Shown here: in pieces, positions 46,940 through 59,385 of the stretch
How positions within the stretch are numbered: position 1 is the stretch's first letter
Layout: each line of letters opens with the position of its first letter
DNA from: Strongylocentrotus purpuratus
Taxonomy: Eukaryota; Echinodermata; Echinoidea; Camarodonta; Strongylocentrotidae
DNA length: 64,000 bases
Reading direction: 5' to 3'
NCBI RefSeq assembly: GCF_000002235.5
Contig: NW_022145596.1
Location: forward strand, 3,840,352-3,904,351
The notes under the pieces: model-generated
What the model saw: only the letters and a program-made list of their open reading frames with translations
What the model was told of the DNA's origin: nothing
Databases searched by the model: none
Program-made: the position numbers and the translations under genes

Positions 46940-49900
46940 ATGACGACCGACCGCAAATGCCTACCAGGGGAATATTTATTTAAAGACAAAGTCATCATTG
47001 TAATTCACCAATTTTGAGAGAGCTTAAAGACTCCAATAAATTATGTTCTTGCAAAATTATTACATCTTGAGTTCAAATTTAAAAAAAAAAAATTTCTTAA
47101 AGTTATGTACAAGTGTGAACTGGCCTACTGTTGAATATGAAGCAGGCATTCGTTGCTAAGGAGATACAGATGGAAAAGATGGCACCTATAACATTGAACC
47201 GTCAAATCCCACCATCTTGATAGAGCTGTTTACATCTCTACTTCCACAAGACATTAGCGTAGAGAAAATACACCTTGATAACATTAAACCAAGCTCATGT
47301 GCAAAGTGGGTCTTATCACGAGATCTAGGAATATTGAAACAAGCTGAGGTTGTGTCTTTAGTCTTTACCTCATCATTTTCCTTCCATTTTTCTACCCTTC
47401 CCCACCACTATCTCTCCATCTCTCCATCTACATGTATTTACTCAATCATGCTCAGTCACATACCTTCCAACTCTCTCCAACATCTTCTTCACATCATCAT
47501 TGCACTATAAACTCAGGTTTAAAACTACATGTCTTGTCTGAATCGCTCTCAGCTCCCATCTTTTGTCATCCTCTACACATGACATGTCGAGAGTGAATGA
47601 GTTAATAACATGGGTATATATCGCTCACTTGACTACTACAGTTTGTGGCTTGATAATTTCCTCATTTCTTTCATGTTATGTGTATACAAAAAGATATTCA
47701 TTAGGAATCATAATTTTGGTTGTAACATGTTTTAATTTGGCCCCTCTTCTCCCCCACCCTCCACCAATTCCCCTCTCCATTTTTCTACCCTCCATCTTCA
47801 CCTCCTCTCAAAATACCAACATACTGCTTCTGTTATTCCTCAAAATTAATTCCAAGGAAATAATCAAAAGGCTGAATACTTTCATGCGCCGCCGTGGGTG
47901 CTACTAGACCTATTGCAATTAAAAATCAAGATAATATATTTCATACTCACAAATTTTACGATTCATTACATCTCACTTTATTTAGCTCCCACACCCATGT
48001 ACAGTAGTACAAAAATCTCCACTAAAGATTTCTGAACAAAAGGTAAATATTCCAGAGTGCAGACAGAATCACACAACAGTTGAAGCAAAATGAAAATTCC
48101 ACAATCATGTTTCCCAACAATCCAACCTTGATTAACGTAATAAGACTTTGAGAACTCACAGCATTGGTTCTAATACGCTCCCCCTTGCTTCTCCCCTTGC
48201 TTTAGCGCAACCAAAATAATAGGGGCTCAGGTGGGAGTCATCAGGGGAGCGCTACACGCCCCCTGCAAGGCTCCAACAAAGGAGGGAGGAGGACAAGAGG
48301 GGCAGAGTGGAGTCTTTCTACCAGACATGGAACCTCTAGACCTGGAGGCACTCTGTCCTAGACCAAACTAAGTTCATGAACTTGAGGTCACGATGGGACC
48401 CTACTGGCAAAACCAACTATATTGGACCTGGTCACACTGTACCATCGTCATGCTAATGACAAATCAGCATTATTACTTAGTACTCTGGATCAGAAGTACA
48501 TGTACATAAGTTTATCCTGGCTCACTTGATGTATAGGATAGAGATTAGAAAGCTAAAAGTAAATTAAAGTAAAATTAACAAGAAATGTACTGCTTCTAGA
48601 TCGTGCAGCAATAAAAAAGCTCTGTTCATGCAAGCGGACATTTCTCTATAAATGTTATTTATGAAAAACTAAAAATTTAAAGCCAGATTATAATCACTCT
48701 CTCCATGCATAGCCCTTGCTCTTTCTTTTTCTCTGCCATTAATTGTTTCCCAGAGCAAAAACTGATATCAAGAATTGACTTTCCATCCAGAAAACCACAA
48801 ATAATATATATTTGTTTATTTGTGCGTAATTAATTCTAATCACTTGCTTTAATATCTGCAAAAATCATTTCTAACCTCAAAGCAATTTATAAGCCTCTCA
48901 TTAACTTCAATAACTAGAAAGCAGGAAGGGTTTGAATTCATAATTCAAATGGTTTTGTTCCCTTGTATTTCAAGGTGTTCATTTATTAAAATTATTCAAA
49001 ATGTACCTGCTAATTTTCATTCAATATTTTAAATATAGCAAATGAACCAAACACAAGAGGAACTAACTTCTACACATGCAAGTTTCCCAGTCATGCTGCC
49101 TTTCTCAGAGCTAAAGAGAAATAGTTATTACACTTGCATGTATCCACAAATATATCAGATACATTGTAGAAAATCAGGTAGTAATATTTCCAGAAATATA
49201 ATTAGGCAACGTCGCGATAGGGTATCGAATTAGGACACTATGCCATAATCATTTGCTTTGAACTACTTGAAAAATATAGCCTGCTATTTTCTTCAAATAT
49301 ATTACAAAATTTCTTTCTCTCTCTCTCTATCATCTTTATATTTATGGAGCGACTCGACGGGACTCCCACCATGACATAAACGAGCGCAGCGGGTTAGTCT
49401 TTGGGTTTTCTCGCCTCGGGATGTTAGCGTATTGCGTGTACTTGCAAGCCACAGCAAACAATTGACCAGGCAGGGGAGAAGAATGCGGCAAGAGTTCGTA
49501 ACCATTTCTCCCCTAATTACTCTGACAAAAACCAAATATCCCCGGAACAAAGATTGTGTTGGGGCTGGCTAAATCCTTTCTGGGGGCACTCAATAATAAG
49601 AGAGTGAAATGTTTAACCTCTATGTCAATTCAACCCCAGTGTTCTCTGACATCATAATAATAATTCTTTTCCTCCTCTCCACCAATGAACGACTTTTTCT
49701 TTACCTCTATAGCTCCCGGCATATTTCTACTCCTCTATATTTCTTTAGATTGACAAGTATATAACTAGGAATTTGAATTGATTCAGCAGTTCCCAATTGT
49801 ATATTTTTCCGTTTAAATAGATGAATGGAAATGTCATTTCTTTTCTTCAAATATTCAAGATGGACAAGGTTTTATGCAGCAGCAAATAAACAATAAATAC

Positions 49901-50180
49901 ATCCAGAAGTTAAAGCAAAAAGCTATTACATTGTAAATGTCTTTCCATCAAATAAAATTGGTAATATTCCATTATGGTTTTCCTTTTCTCTTCTAGAAAA
50001 TGCTGCTAGTTAGAGTTGTTTTTTTCATGTCTACAACCATATTACATAAAGGAAAAGCTGAAATGATATCCGCTTAGAAGTCACATCAACCATCAAGTGC
50101 TATTAATGGATGCCGTAATTCTGGACTAAAAGCTCAACTATCGCTTCTGCCATGCTTCTATCATTGGTACTTCCATTTCT
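46940..50180. other. Non-coding stretch with GC-richer patches
   Basis: No supported gene. Two patches stand out in composition. One is 48175-48330 (CCCCTTGC and GGGAGGAGG phrases). The other is 49340-49560, which contains CGAGCGCAGCGGG and is open on the minus strand for 82 codons (49302-49550) without a recognisable domain. Confidence 0.45.
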
Positions 50181-50209
50181 CATCACATTCCCGTAGAGAA
50201 TTCTGGGTA
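50165..50209 (+). promoter_or_regulatory. Possible promoter site beside a candidate first exon
   Basis: GAGAATTCTGGGTAATGG reads, on the minus strand, CCATTACCCAGAATTCTC. It resembles the TTCCCAGAAT half of the ZNF143/Staf site found at many animal promoters. It overlaps the ATG of the candidate exon at 50210. Motif-level inference only. Confidence 0.2.
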
Positions 50210-50308
50210 ATGGACGCTAGCTACCAATCTCTCTCTGGTGGCTACGATGATAACTTGCGACGACGTGAAGAAGAAGAATCCAAGAGCAGAAATGGTGATG
50301 AAAAATGA
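50210..50308 (+). CDS. Candidate first coding exon or short ORF
   Basis: A 32-residue frame reading MDASYQSLSGGYDDNLRRRE, then EEESKSRNGDEK before a stop. The start has G at -3 and +4. The composition (Ser/Gly/Tyr then a Glu/Arg-rich charged run) is protein-like and the local GC is higher than that around it. A weak GT (AAATG|GTGATG) near 50294 could serve as donor. No family was recognised and no downstream exon found. Confidence 0.25.
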   Translation: MDASYQSLSGGYDDNLRRREEEESKSRNGDEK

Positions 50309-50319
50309 CGGCGAAAGAT

Positions 50320-52355
50320 GGCTGTGACTCCCACAGGACAGATCCGGAGCAATTTAGAAAAAGAGCAATTTGTTGTTAGAACTGAACAAGAATATGAATT
50401 GATGGGACTATTGTTGAAGATGGCTTGGTTTACCAGCTCAAGTGTCTTGGTTATATGTAAGATAAGAAGATACTCATCATTAACAATATATATGGTTAAA
50501 AAATATTATTCCTAGCCTAAGAAATTCAAAGTAAGTCACTTCGCTCCAATGATAATAAATAAGTATTCTCGTTCTCGAAAATAAAATTCCAGAACATTTA
50601 TAATGTTGTCAGAGACATGAGGCTTCTGTTTCCATACAACTGATGCTCTCAGGTGACTAATGAAAAAAGATGTAAGCAAGGATAGTAGTCCTCATGGGAG
50701 CTCATAGATCACAGGATTTCCTGGTCCAAACTAATAAACAACTCGTTTTAAACAACAGACAAAAGGATTGCAAACAACCCTGATCCACCCATGTTTATAG
50801 GCAGAACTCTATACTGCATACTTACAACTTTACTGTTCAACTTTTTAAAGATATATTAAAATGCTTTAGTAAACAAAGTGGGTGAATACATATGTAGGCT
50901 GCAATTGAACGTTGCATAGACTCTGTTACCTAGGACAAGCGGGTGAATTTGTTTGTACAACTGTAGCATCCTGCTAGCCCCTGTATCATCCGTTTGGAGT
51001 GAGGTTTTTAATTCAGCTAATTAAACAAAAATTTAAACCCACTTCTGGCTCTGAACATATGGCACGATGGAAGTATGCTAGTGATGGTGATCACTTGCAG
51101 ATCACTTGCAGATCACTTGCAGATAAATTGAATACGGAATAGTGTAGCCCACACTAATGCAATAAATCATTCAGTGAAAACAGGTCTAACCAACAAACAA
51201 TGCAATAAAAGGGCCCTATTGCACACGAGCCCATGATGAGAAGGGACAGAGATGTCTAAAGAAGAACACTTCTACAGCTATTAATCAAAGGGACTAAAAA
51301 GAATATTCCCATGAGTATACAGTTCTTTTAGGCAATGTCTTTTATTTTGCATGGCCCCCACATACTGCAAAGCACATTATACACTGCTTTATTACTAATA
51401 CTACTGCAGACTCGCCTATTGTCTGACCTTCTGTTGTATACAACAGACTTCAGTAGATAATAAATGGTCTCTCCTCTAAAGTTCCGAAGACCTGCAGAAG
51501 ATGTAAAGAATTATTCAAAGTATCCTCTTTTTTGCCCACTTATTATAACAGAAGTATATATAAAAAAAAAAAAAGGATTTATACACGAATTGCAATATTT
51601 ACAAGAGCCCATTATCTTGCTAATCTCGTACAGATTAGATACGCAAACATGCCATTGTCATCATGTCTGGACTGGACCACATTATCGACCATCATCTTGT
51701 TTGGATGATGAAGATGATGGAGCCCTTGAAAGAAGGCTTCATGAGATTCCTTGATGAAATGGATAACATGAATACCAAGGTGTACCCTGAAGGTATGATG
51801 TGAAGAACAAGATTTCATGAACTACTACAAGGGACATTTATGGCTTCGAATTCAAACGCATCTCAACTAAACGAAGCCTGTGAAATGATGGTAATTTGAG
51901 TAGGTATCAGAGACGCTACATCCTTACATGGTAGCGGCTCTTTTGGACAAGTTGTCAAATATCAAAGGTATTATTTGTAGATCAGCATACGCTACAGGCA
52001 ATCTCCTTCACATCAAAAGGGGGAAATATCTAATGACTTGCAACGAGGACGATTTTGTTTATCCTTCATCTAATTTTTAGATCATCCCTTTCAAATGAAG
52101 TGCGAAGTGATTCTGGCGTAAGGATTTTCTTCCATAATCTGTAGAAAGGGTGATTTAAGCTCTTCAATTTGATTTCAGAATAATACTGAGTAGAAGATTG
52201 ATTGAAATACAATGGTGATCATATGACAGCATCATATGAGGTATACATACTGTAAAACCACAGAGTTTTGCCACTTTAAACCTTTGCATATAATCAATGC
52301 CGAACCTTGCAAAAGTTACTGGGTTTAGATCTGGATTTGAGATCACAATCACAAT
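50320..52355. other. Non-coding stretch
   Basis: No supported gene. It contains the 12-bp triple repeat at 51089 (listed separately) and a poly-A run at 51560. A 96-codon plus-strand frame (51464-51754) has no domain. Confidence 0.5.
51089..51124. repeat. 12-bp unit repeated three times
   Basis: GATCACTTGCA(G) occurs three times head to tail with no mismatch. Confidence 0.95.
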
Positions 52356-52663
52356 AGGCCTGTCCTCACCAGCTTGAGTTTGCCAAATAGCCTGCTATTC
52401 TAATTCTGATTCGGGAAATAAGGCCAAGTTACAAATTGTGTCTTCATCAGCTCAAAAAGAGCTAGATTTTATTTTTCCCTTCTTTTTTGCGAGTCTTCGG
52501 GCTGGTGAAAACAGACCGGACAAATAGCAGGTAATTTTGCAAACTAGCCCAAGATATCTTGGGTAGATTTCTGGAGCAAATGGCCCACTATTCGCGTCTT
52601 CACCTGCCAAATAGCTTGCTATTTCGTGATGGGGCTAATTTCCAGAATCAGAAATAGCGGGCT
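52356..52663. mobile_element. Palindromic MITE, AGGCCTGTCC family, right end lost
   Basis: The left end AGGCCTGTCCTCACCAGCTT, then TTTGCCAAATAGCCTGCTAT, is intact. The inner right-arm sequence is present up to GAAATAGCGGGCT, but the outer part expected next (TTTTGCAA, then GGTCTGATGAGGACAGGCCT) is missing. It is replaced abruptly by a different repeat at about 52664. The middle contains AGCTCAAAAAGAGCT, a small palindrome. Confidence 0.85.
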
Positions 52664-52714
52664 GTGAGAAAAATCAATGATTTTTGGTTGCAGTGTAAAT
52701 GCAGCTAATGGGAA
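52664..52714 (+). repeat. Short interspersed repeat, plus-strand copy
   Basis: GTGAGAAAAATCAATGATTT, then TTGGTTGCAGTGTAAATGCAGCTAATG. It is homologous to 38300-38346 in the opposite orientation. It begins exactly where the truncated MITE stops, which marks a recombination or deletion junction. Confidence 0.8.
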
Positions 52715-55144
52715 CATTCCCTGACATGTCATTCACAAAGCTAGACAGCTTGACAACACATGAGGAAAATAGAACAGGGTTACTGTTGTGAAAACAAAGT
52801 CATGCCTTTTGTTGGAACATGGTAGGAATGATGTACTTCGAAGCGAAGGACACACAACATGCTTTCCACCGATAAAATACTTTTTCCATCTGGACTTTCA
52901 CTTGTAAAAGTTTAAGTTTGAAATGTTTAAGTTGGTGTGTTTTCACGATCCATTATAACGTAAGACTTAACAATAAATTTTTAGCTTATAATTCCGATTC
53001 AGTATGAGATTAAGAGAAATACTTATGACCCCTTACTAGTATACTTGATTGATCCCCCCCCCCCCAAAAAAAAAAAAAGAAGGCTGCAAAGCAACTGAAA
53101 TTAATTTCTAAACTCAAGATATTGTACCTTGAGAAGATATGGGAGCGGATGCTTTGTTCATGCCGTAGAAAAATAATCACATATTAATTGACACTTTGCC
53201 AAAAATAAGTGAATTTGAGTGAAGCAGTGATATTTCCTACAATAGACTTTAAGTTTAAGAATTTCAGGATCAAATGACTTGCAGAACATATAGGCACTTC
53301 CCAAATATGTTTTGGAATGAGCTAATCTGAACTCTGCACCTTACAGACCGTTAAAAACCAGGTCCATTCTGCTAACAAGGCTACCCCCCTCATGTTTGAA
53401 ATCTAAGTCAAGCGTAGCACTGCTCGACCCTGCCTCATTTACTGCCGAAAGTGGCCTCCATCCGACTCTCTGCTTGGGGAATGGGGACGATGATGCACAA
53501 GGTCTGGTAACTATTCTCAGGCGACTTGATGCGGAGTAATTAAAAAGTGTTAGCAGATATATCAGAGGTTCCCTATCATCAAATAAGTATATAGGCCTGC
53601 TTTGTTGCTGTTTATGTCTAGGCTGTTATGTCTCATCTACAGGGTGCATTCACATAAAGCAAACATAAAGCAAAGTCTATCATTTGAAATACACTTTCAC
53701 AGTATGAAATTAAAAAAAAAAAAAAAATTGAGGGGGGGGGGGAGGGTTTAACAAACAAGATTTGTATCAACATATCTCTTGAAATTTCCTTCAATATCAT
53801 TTAAGGTTATAGGCCTACCTGATCGACTACAAGTAAGACTTGGCAAAAATGAAAATCGATCAAACGATTTGATGAAGTAAACATGCTTAGACAAACAAAT
53901 AACCAAGTCTGTAGTTTTACTTATGTACCAAGATTTGCTCCAAATTTTGGGATACATCAACACTTTTCTTAAAAACACATATCAGTGTCACTGGGTTCAG
54001 AAATCTGTTAAAATCATTTGAAAAGGTCTTATTTTCAAAAAGGCATGAGCCGTAGTAATACATTATCAATCATCAAGTTTAAAAGTCATTTAAAAGCTCA
54101 GCGTTTCTATTACCTAGTTTCTATGCTATTCTTGGAAGCAAAACAGGATTTATTTTGATGTTGGACCCAGGCAAAAGATTGATGTATTAATAAATGTCAA
54201 AAGTGCTGCAGCTTCCAAAACTATTGCCACTGTCAACGCTTTTTGTACCAGTAAATTAAGAATATATCCCTGTTGCTTTTGATCAGACCCAGCGCAAACT
54301 CTTTCTATTTCTTAGAATTTAAAACAACCATACTGTGAGATCAATAAACTTTTAGATATTTCATTTGATCTATCAAAGACTTTAAAGTTAAGAATATCTA
54401 AGGATCAAGTCTGATAAAAATGCCTGCTAAATGTTACACCATCCCTTAAATCTATCTCAGCTTACTAACCTAACAGACCTACATTCAAGCTACACCCTAC
54501 AGGTCTCCAACTAATGAAGCACAATCTAAAATGAACTTTCATTAGGCCCTATGTATGTGTTTTTTTTTTTAAAAGCTTCGGAACAAGATCAAATACCTGT
54601 GTACATTTTAACCTGTTAAATTAAAACTTATGAGATCCTACAAATGTCACAAGAACTGTTCCAACCGCAAGTTCACGTCCGACCCGGATCCCACGGATCC
54701 CACATTTTTTTGAAGTGTCTGGAGCCTGTCTGTCCACACATCATAAAACAACGAACAACTGTCAGTAAGGCCACGCAATAAGGTGATAGGTCTCTTCTCG
54801 CTCAAGATAACAACAAGTAATTACCTCACCACTTGGCAACCACAAATTGGCTGGCAGATCCATATTTACTGGCTGATATCATCACAATTTATGACTTTTG
54901 TAACTGATTCTATATCATTCATTCATTCGACTTGTTTTCCCATTGGTGATTTATTCTCACCCCAAAAATAAGATTTTTCATTTTCAAAAACTATTGTCAT
55001 ACATGAGGACGAGAGTCATGCATCACTAATTCACTATTGTACTGTTTTTGTGAAACTGAGACTATTTCAAGACAAATCAGAAAATTGCATTAATCTTATT
55101 TTGTCAAAATGATATGACCCCCCCCCCCCCAATCATTTTAAGTG
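52715..55144. other. Non-coding stretch with poly-C and poly-G runs
   Basis: No supported gene. C12 followed by a poly-A run at 53054-53078, a poly-A run plus G11 at 53713-53742, and C13 at 55118-55130. GGATCCCAC is duplicated at 54687-54703. Confidence 0.5.
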
Positions 55145-55152
55145 GTTGACAA

Positions 55153-55246
55153 TAAGGCTGCGACGGGTAGTCGAATGCTCGAGTACCCGCACGGTTGACA
55201 ACTACTCGGGTACGATTTCTTGTACCCGAATATTCGGCCGCAAAAA

Positions 55247-55278
<32 letters not shown>

Positions 55279-55792
55279 AAAAAAAAATGTCCAGGCCCAC
55301 GCTTACCCGTGCCAGGGAGAGCAGCGTCCGCTGGCATGGTACCGTCGGTAAAAATGTTTCCCAACTCAAGCACTGTCAAACTCACCTTTCAGAAACTGGG
55401 ACCAAATGTCCAGATTTCTGTTTGGACTTGGAGGAAAATGGATTATTCTGCCATCTTTGGTTTTTAAAACAGCATTGTTTACTGTTATTATTCTTATTAA
55501 ATCGGCGCCTTCAACTGCAACTCAAAGTAAAGTTGCATGCGTTTTCAGCAAGGGACTTGAGAAACTGCCGAGAGGTATGGTAGTGGCAAAAAAAGAAAAA
55601 AAAGAAAAAAAATCCAAAAATCCAAATATTAAAAAAAAATCAAAAAAATTCAAAAAAAATTCAAAAAAATTCAAAAAAATCAAAAAAATTCAAAAAAATT
55701 ATAAAAAAATATGGCATCCGAATACTCGAGTATTCGCCTGTGAGCCTGGGAGTGTACTCGGGTACCTCATTACACTGTTGTGCACAGCCCTA
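55153..55792. mobile_element. hAT-like non-autonomous element with 8-bp TSD
   Basis: GTTGACAA lies on both sides (55145-55152 and 55793-55800), an exact 8-bp duplication. The ends are TAAGGCTGCGACGGG on the left and, complemented, TAGGGCTGTGCACAACAG on the right. 8-bp duplications and T/CAGGGCTG-type ends are the standard signature of hAT transposons. Subterminal ACTCGAG and GGGTAC motifs recur near both ends (TCGAGTACCC, ACTCGGGTAC, ACTCGAGTATTCG), as expected for transposase-binding repeats. The interior has two long A runs and an AAAAAATTC microsatellite. No BED finger or hATC dimerisation motif is visible in the interior frames, so it is non-autonomous. Confidence 0.92.
55600..55712. repeat. 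(AAAAAATTC)n-like A-rich microsatellite inside the hAT element
   Basis: Irregular copies of TCAAAAAAAT / TTCAAAAAAAT with A runs. Lys/Asn/Phe-rich frames through it are artefacts. Confidence 0.9.
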
Positions 55793-55834
55793 GTTGACAA
55801 CCAAAGGAATGTCATCATTTTACCCATCTGCTAT

Positions 55835-55862
55835 CCCCCCCTCTCTCTCTCTCTCTCTTTCT
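55835..55862. repeat. Short C-run plus (CT)n
   Basis: CCCCCC followed by a CT array, plus-strand pyrimidine. Confidence 0.9.
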
Positions 55863-55864
55863 TT

Positions 55865-58197
55865 AAGTTTATGAATATCTTAACTGAAGTATGAACAATA
55901 AAACCTGGGGAATAAAAACGCTCCAAAACCATAATCTCCTCATTTTAATCATAAGCAAAAAATAACTTTAAAAAATCTAAGTCAATCTTAAAAAAATCAA
56001 GAAAGTTTAAAAAAAATTGAGGTGAGCACTAATATCTGCTCACTTCAAATATGTACTTGTATTCGAACAAAACACCACTATAGTACATCACACAACAATC
56101 TACATTCCCACTTATATTCCAAAGTCCTAAGCAACAAACAACAAAAAAATGGCAATATTTTAATTTCTCCCCCGTTTCTCCTCTGTTTGAGAAAGAGACC
56201 ACATCAGTGCAACCTTCCAGTTCATTTGATCACTACAAGATGCTCAAATCAATGCTCTAGTCCGCAGCTCTCTACTCCATTCCGTCAGATGATGATGAAG
56301 ATGGAGATTTTTTCAAGAATGATTAAGTTGTGGTTACAGGCACTTCAATTGAGACTCAAACCACATTGGAGGGAAAATATCCAAGAAATGAATGCAAAGC
56401 ACTTTTCATACTACCATATGCCAAAGTAATTGTTACAAACAACAATCATGCTTCCTTTCAAGAAAGCACTTTTTTTTACAATGGTTTTCTTTAAAATCAG
56501 TATTTCTTCATGAATTTCTACATCAGCATATTATTTTGTAATGGCATCTTAGATGCAAGTTTCCATTTTTAGCTCTGTACTTTGAAACTACAAGCTACAA
56601 TATTCAGAGATTTGTTGTGCAAGTTGTAGAAATAGTAATAACATTTTGAGTCTATATGATGCACACCAGAAATAAAATAATTGCTGTCTACTGCCAGCAT
56701 AATTAATATTTCTTTCAAAGAAACATTTCATTCCAAATTTCTCTTAACAGTCATTTTTCTTTCAAGTTTGTGAACAAATTTGTTTTTTCATTTGTAGGAG
56801 TATATCCTAAACACCAGTGTTTAATTTCAAGTTTTGTTCAATGAAACTACAAATTAATGATGTTTCTTGATACGAATCTCATGTAAATGTCCTTTAGTAC
56901 GAATGCCCTTTAAATGTCACATTAGAGTGTTGATAAGTAACACTGAGATTTCTCAACTCCTTCTAATCTTTTAAAAAGAAAATATAGTTAAAAATCGCCA
57001 CCAATAATCAAGGTTCGCAAGAAATTCAATTTGCACTAAATCCGTAGTTCAGTAACCACCTAGTGTATACTGAATCAAGAGCATGGATCTTGATTGCCAT
57101 GGAAACCAGATTGCACTAGCCTTTATGTCTTTGTTATTTTCTACAGTAATCTAGAGGAGGATAAGGAAAGGGTAGCACTAATCGGGACTCAGCACAACCC
57201 GGGGGATTACATTCGTTTAATGAGCAATACATCATGTATGACAGTTAAAGCCCAAGAAGTAATTATGTTAATTTTAGTCACACGCAAATTGCTGGCGGGG
57301 TGAAAAATCTTTCCAGTTGATAAATGAACAGCATTTGGAGTGTATAAACACCGGTGACAATATTGATCAGTATGAAAATTACCCTTTTTCTTGTTCATAG
57401 GAGTTTCATTTAGGATTAATTTTTGCATAAGAGAGATTTTCTAGATGGGGATTAATTTTTTTGCCAGATCTCTATTTAAATTTTCAAGAGTAATATCATC
57501 TTTCCCCTCCCATGTACTTTTTAATGTAAATTATCTCACATTAAAAACAACTCTTTTGAAAAGATTTCACATCAATTTATTTTCCCCTCGCAAAGAGTGA
57601 ATTGAAGGAAATATGGATTAGTAAACGAATGGAATTCTTTATCTGTATCTGCAAAAATGGACACATAATCTTTTTAGCCCAAGAACAAAAAAATCAATAG
57701 TTTTGTAGCTTCTCCTCATAGCTGCAATAAAGGTCAACTTGTTTACTGGCGGATACTGTCATTTTGCCAAAGGAAATTTCCTCCAAATTTTGTGACCAGA
57801 CTTTCAATTCAAACACACAAAATTTAAATGATTTCCAAAACTCACCGGTCAAGAATTGCTGAGAGAAGCTTCTGCCCATGATATTTTGATATGGGTGATT
57901 CCTAAGAATCTCAGGCATTCAATTGACAGTCAATGATGACATACCGGTAATTGAAGTTTCAATCGGATAAATAACCGTAAACAGTTATTTCCTCCTTCTT
58001 TTATCCAACACAAAACTTGCTAAACTGTTTGGGGGTATACATTCAACATTTACATGAGTAGACCTCAATACAGAATTAAATCCTCTTTCAATTGATCCTA
58101 CCAATCAATAGCCAGTATCAATAGGTAGATATCTGCACTAAGGTGATCATCAAAACACACTTCTCTTTCTCTCCCTGGAAAGACCCCAATGGTTCAA
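55865..58197. other. Non-coding stretch
   Basis: No supported gene in about 2.3 kb. AT-rich with short frames only. One TACCGGTA palindrome at 57942. Confidence 0.5.
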
Positions 58198-58200
58198 TAA

Positions 58201-58594
58201 GGCTGCGTTCATGCTTAAATTTTGAAGGCAGAATGAGCGATCTGAAACGCTCATCGTAAACGCTCATCGTGATCGCAGTTCCACGATGTAGTGTTCATGC
58301 TTACTTCTCTGGCTCCCCCAGGCAATTCTCAGTGTGTGGCCTTAATTGGTCTTCCAGCTGGATTCGCAAACCTTCACTGTGCATGCTACGTAGACCCACT
58401 AGAGGTCAGTGCGTTGACCCCATTTAAACGCGTTTACAAATTGTAAACGCATCTTTTTGTGAGTTTACGATCGGCGATCGTGATCGCCGTTTTTCGGTGA
58501 TTCTACAAAAGTGAGCTAAGACGCAACCGTGTTTTAAACTAAACGCGTAACAGATGCCTGATTCTGGCCGTCAAAATCAAGCATGAACGCGCCC
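58201..58594. mobile_element. Harbinger-like MITE, copy 2
   Basis: Reading the two sequences side by side, this 394-bp element is identical to 24775-25168 in the same orientation. The left flank is TAA (58198-58200) and the right flank TTA (58595-58597), so the duplication is of TWA type but differs at one base, unlike copy 1. Flanking sequences of the two copies are unrelated, which excludes a larger segmental duplication. Confidence 0.9.
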
Positions 58595-58599
58595 TTAAT

Positions 58600-59160
58600 C
58601 TATTGAAAACCCGGCTAAGAAAGGGGGCAGGACCTGGAGCCCCTATACAGAGAAGGGAAAAGGGGATTAACTGTGAAAGGGTAAAAGGGATTAGTTGTGA
58701 AAGGGATGAAGGTCAATCATAGATAATAGAGAGTCTTTGATGTCACTAACCCCCTCCCCCTCCCCCCCCCCCCCTCCCTCCCTAAAATCATAAGGTGTAG
58801 GGGACAAAGAATGATATCATAGCATGATTTGAACGGCGGTTTTGTGACACTATTCATGTGACGGTAACAATAGAGATCGATGATCGATCGATCACTTGAC
58901 TCAGTATAGGGGTATGTTGCTGCTCAGGGTTATATAATATTGAGTTTCGTTTGAAGCAACAACCACCACATAGCCATGAAAATGCCAAGACAAAGTAGAA
59001 TTAAAGTGAGGTAACCTCAGAAAACTGCCTTGCTTTTAGATTCATGGAATACCACCAACAACTATCTTTCTTTTCTTCCAATCAGTTTTTCTTTTAAATC
59101 TGTAGACAAAATAAATTTCAATATTTGTCTCCACTATTACAACCATTCAGCTGCAACCGT
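58600..59160. other. Non-coding stretch with a small tandem repeat and C13
   Basis: GTGAAAGGGTAAAAGGGATTA and GTGAAAGGGATGAAGG are adjacent near-repeats (58670-58712). C-rich run at 58750-58785. A GATCGATGATCGATCGATC palindromic run lies at 58876-58893. No gene. Confidence 0.55.
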
Positions 59161-59163
59161 TAT

Positions 59164-59334
59164 CCCCCCCCCCAAAAAAAAAAAAAATCTTCATCTCTCT
59201 CTCTCTCTCTCTCTTTCTTTCTCTTCCCCTCTTTCTCTCTCTCTCCTCCCCCTCTCTCCACCTCTTTCTTTCCTCTCAATAATATTTCATGCCATCTCTG
59301 TCTCTCTTGCTTGATCGCTCTCTCTCTCTCTCTT

Positions 59335-59372
<38 letters not shown>

Positions 59373-59385
59373 CCCCTCTCCTTCC
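59164..59385. repeat. C10, A-run and two (CT)n arrays
   Basis: C10 (59164-59173), then a poly-A run, then CT arrays at about 59195-59245 and 59320-59372 with C-rich ends. The long Ser/Leu frames here are microsatellite read-through. Confidence 0.95.

Noticed and set aside
55146..55894. Lys-rich frames over the hAT-like element
   Set aside because: Poly-Lys comes from the A runs. Nothing resembles the BED finger or C-terminal dimerisation region of hAT transposase.
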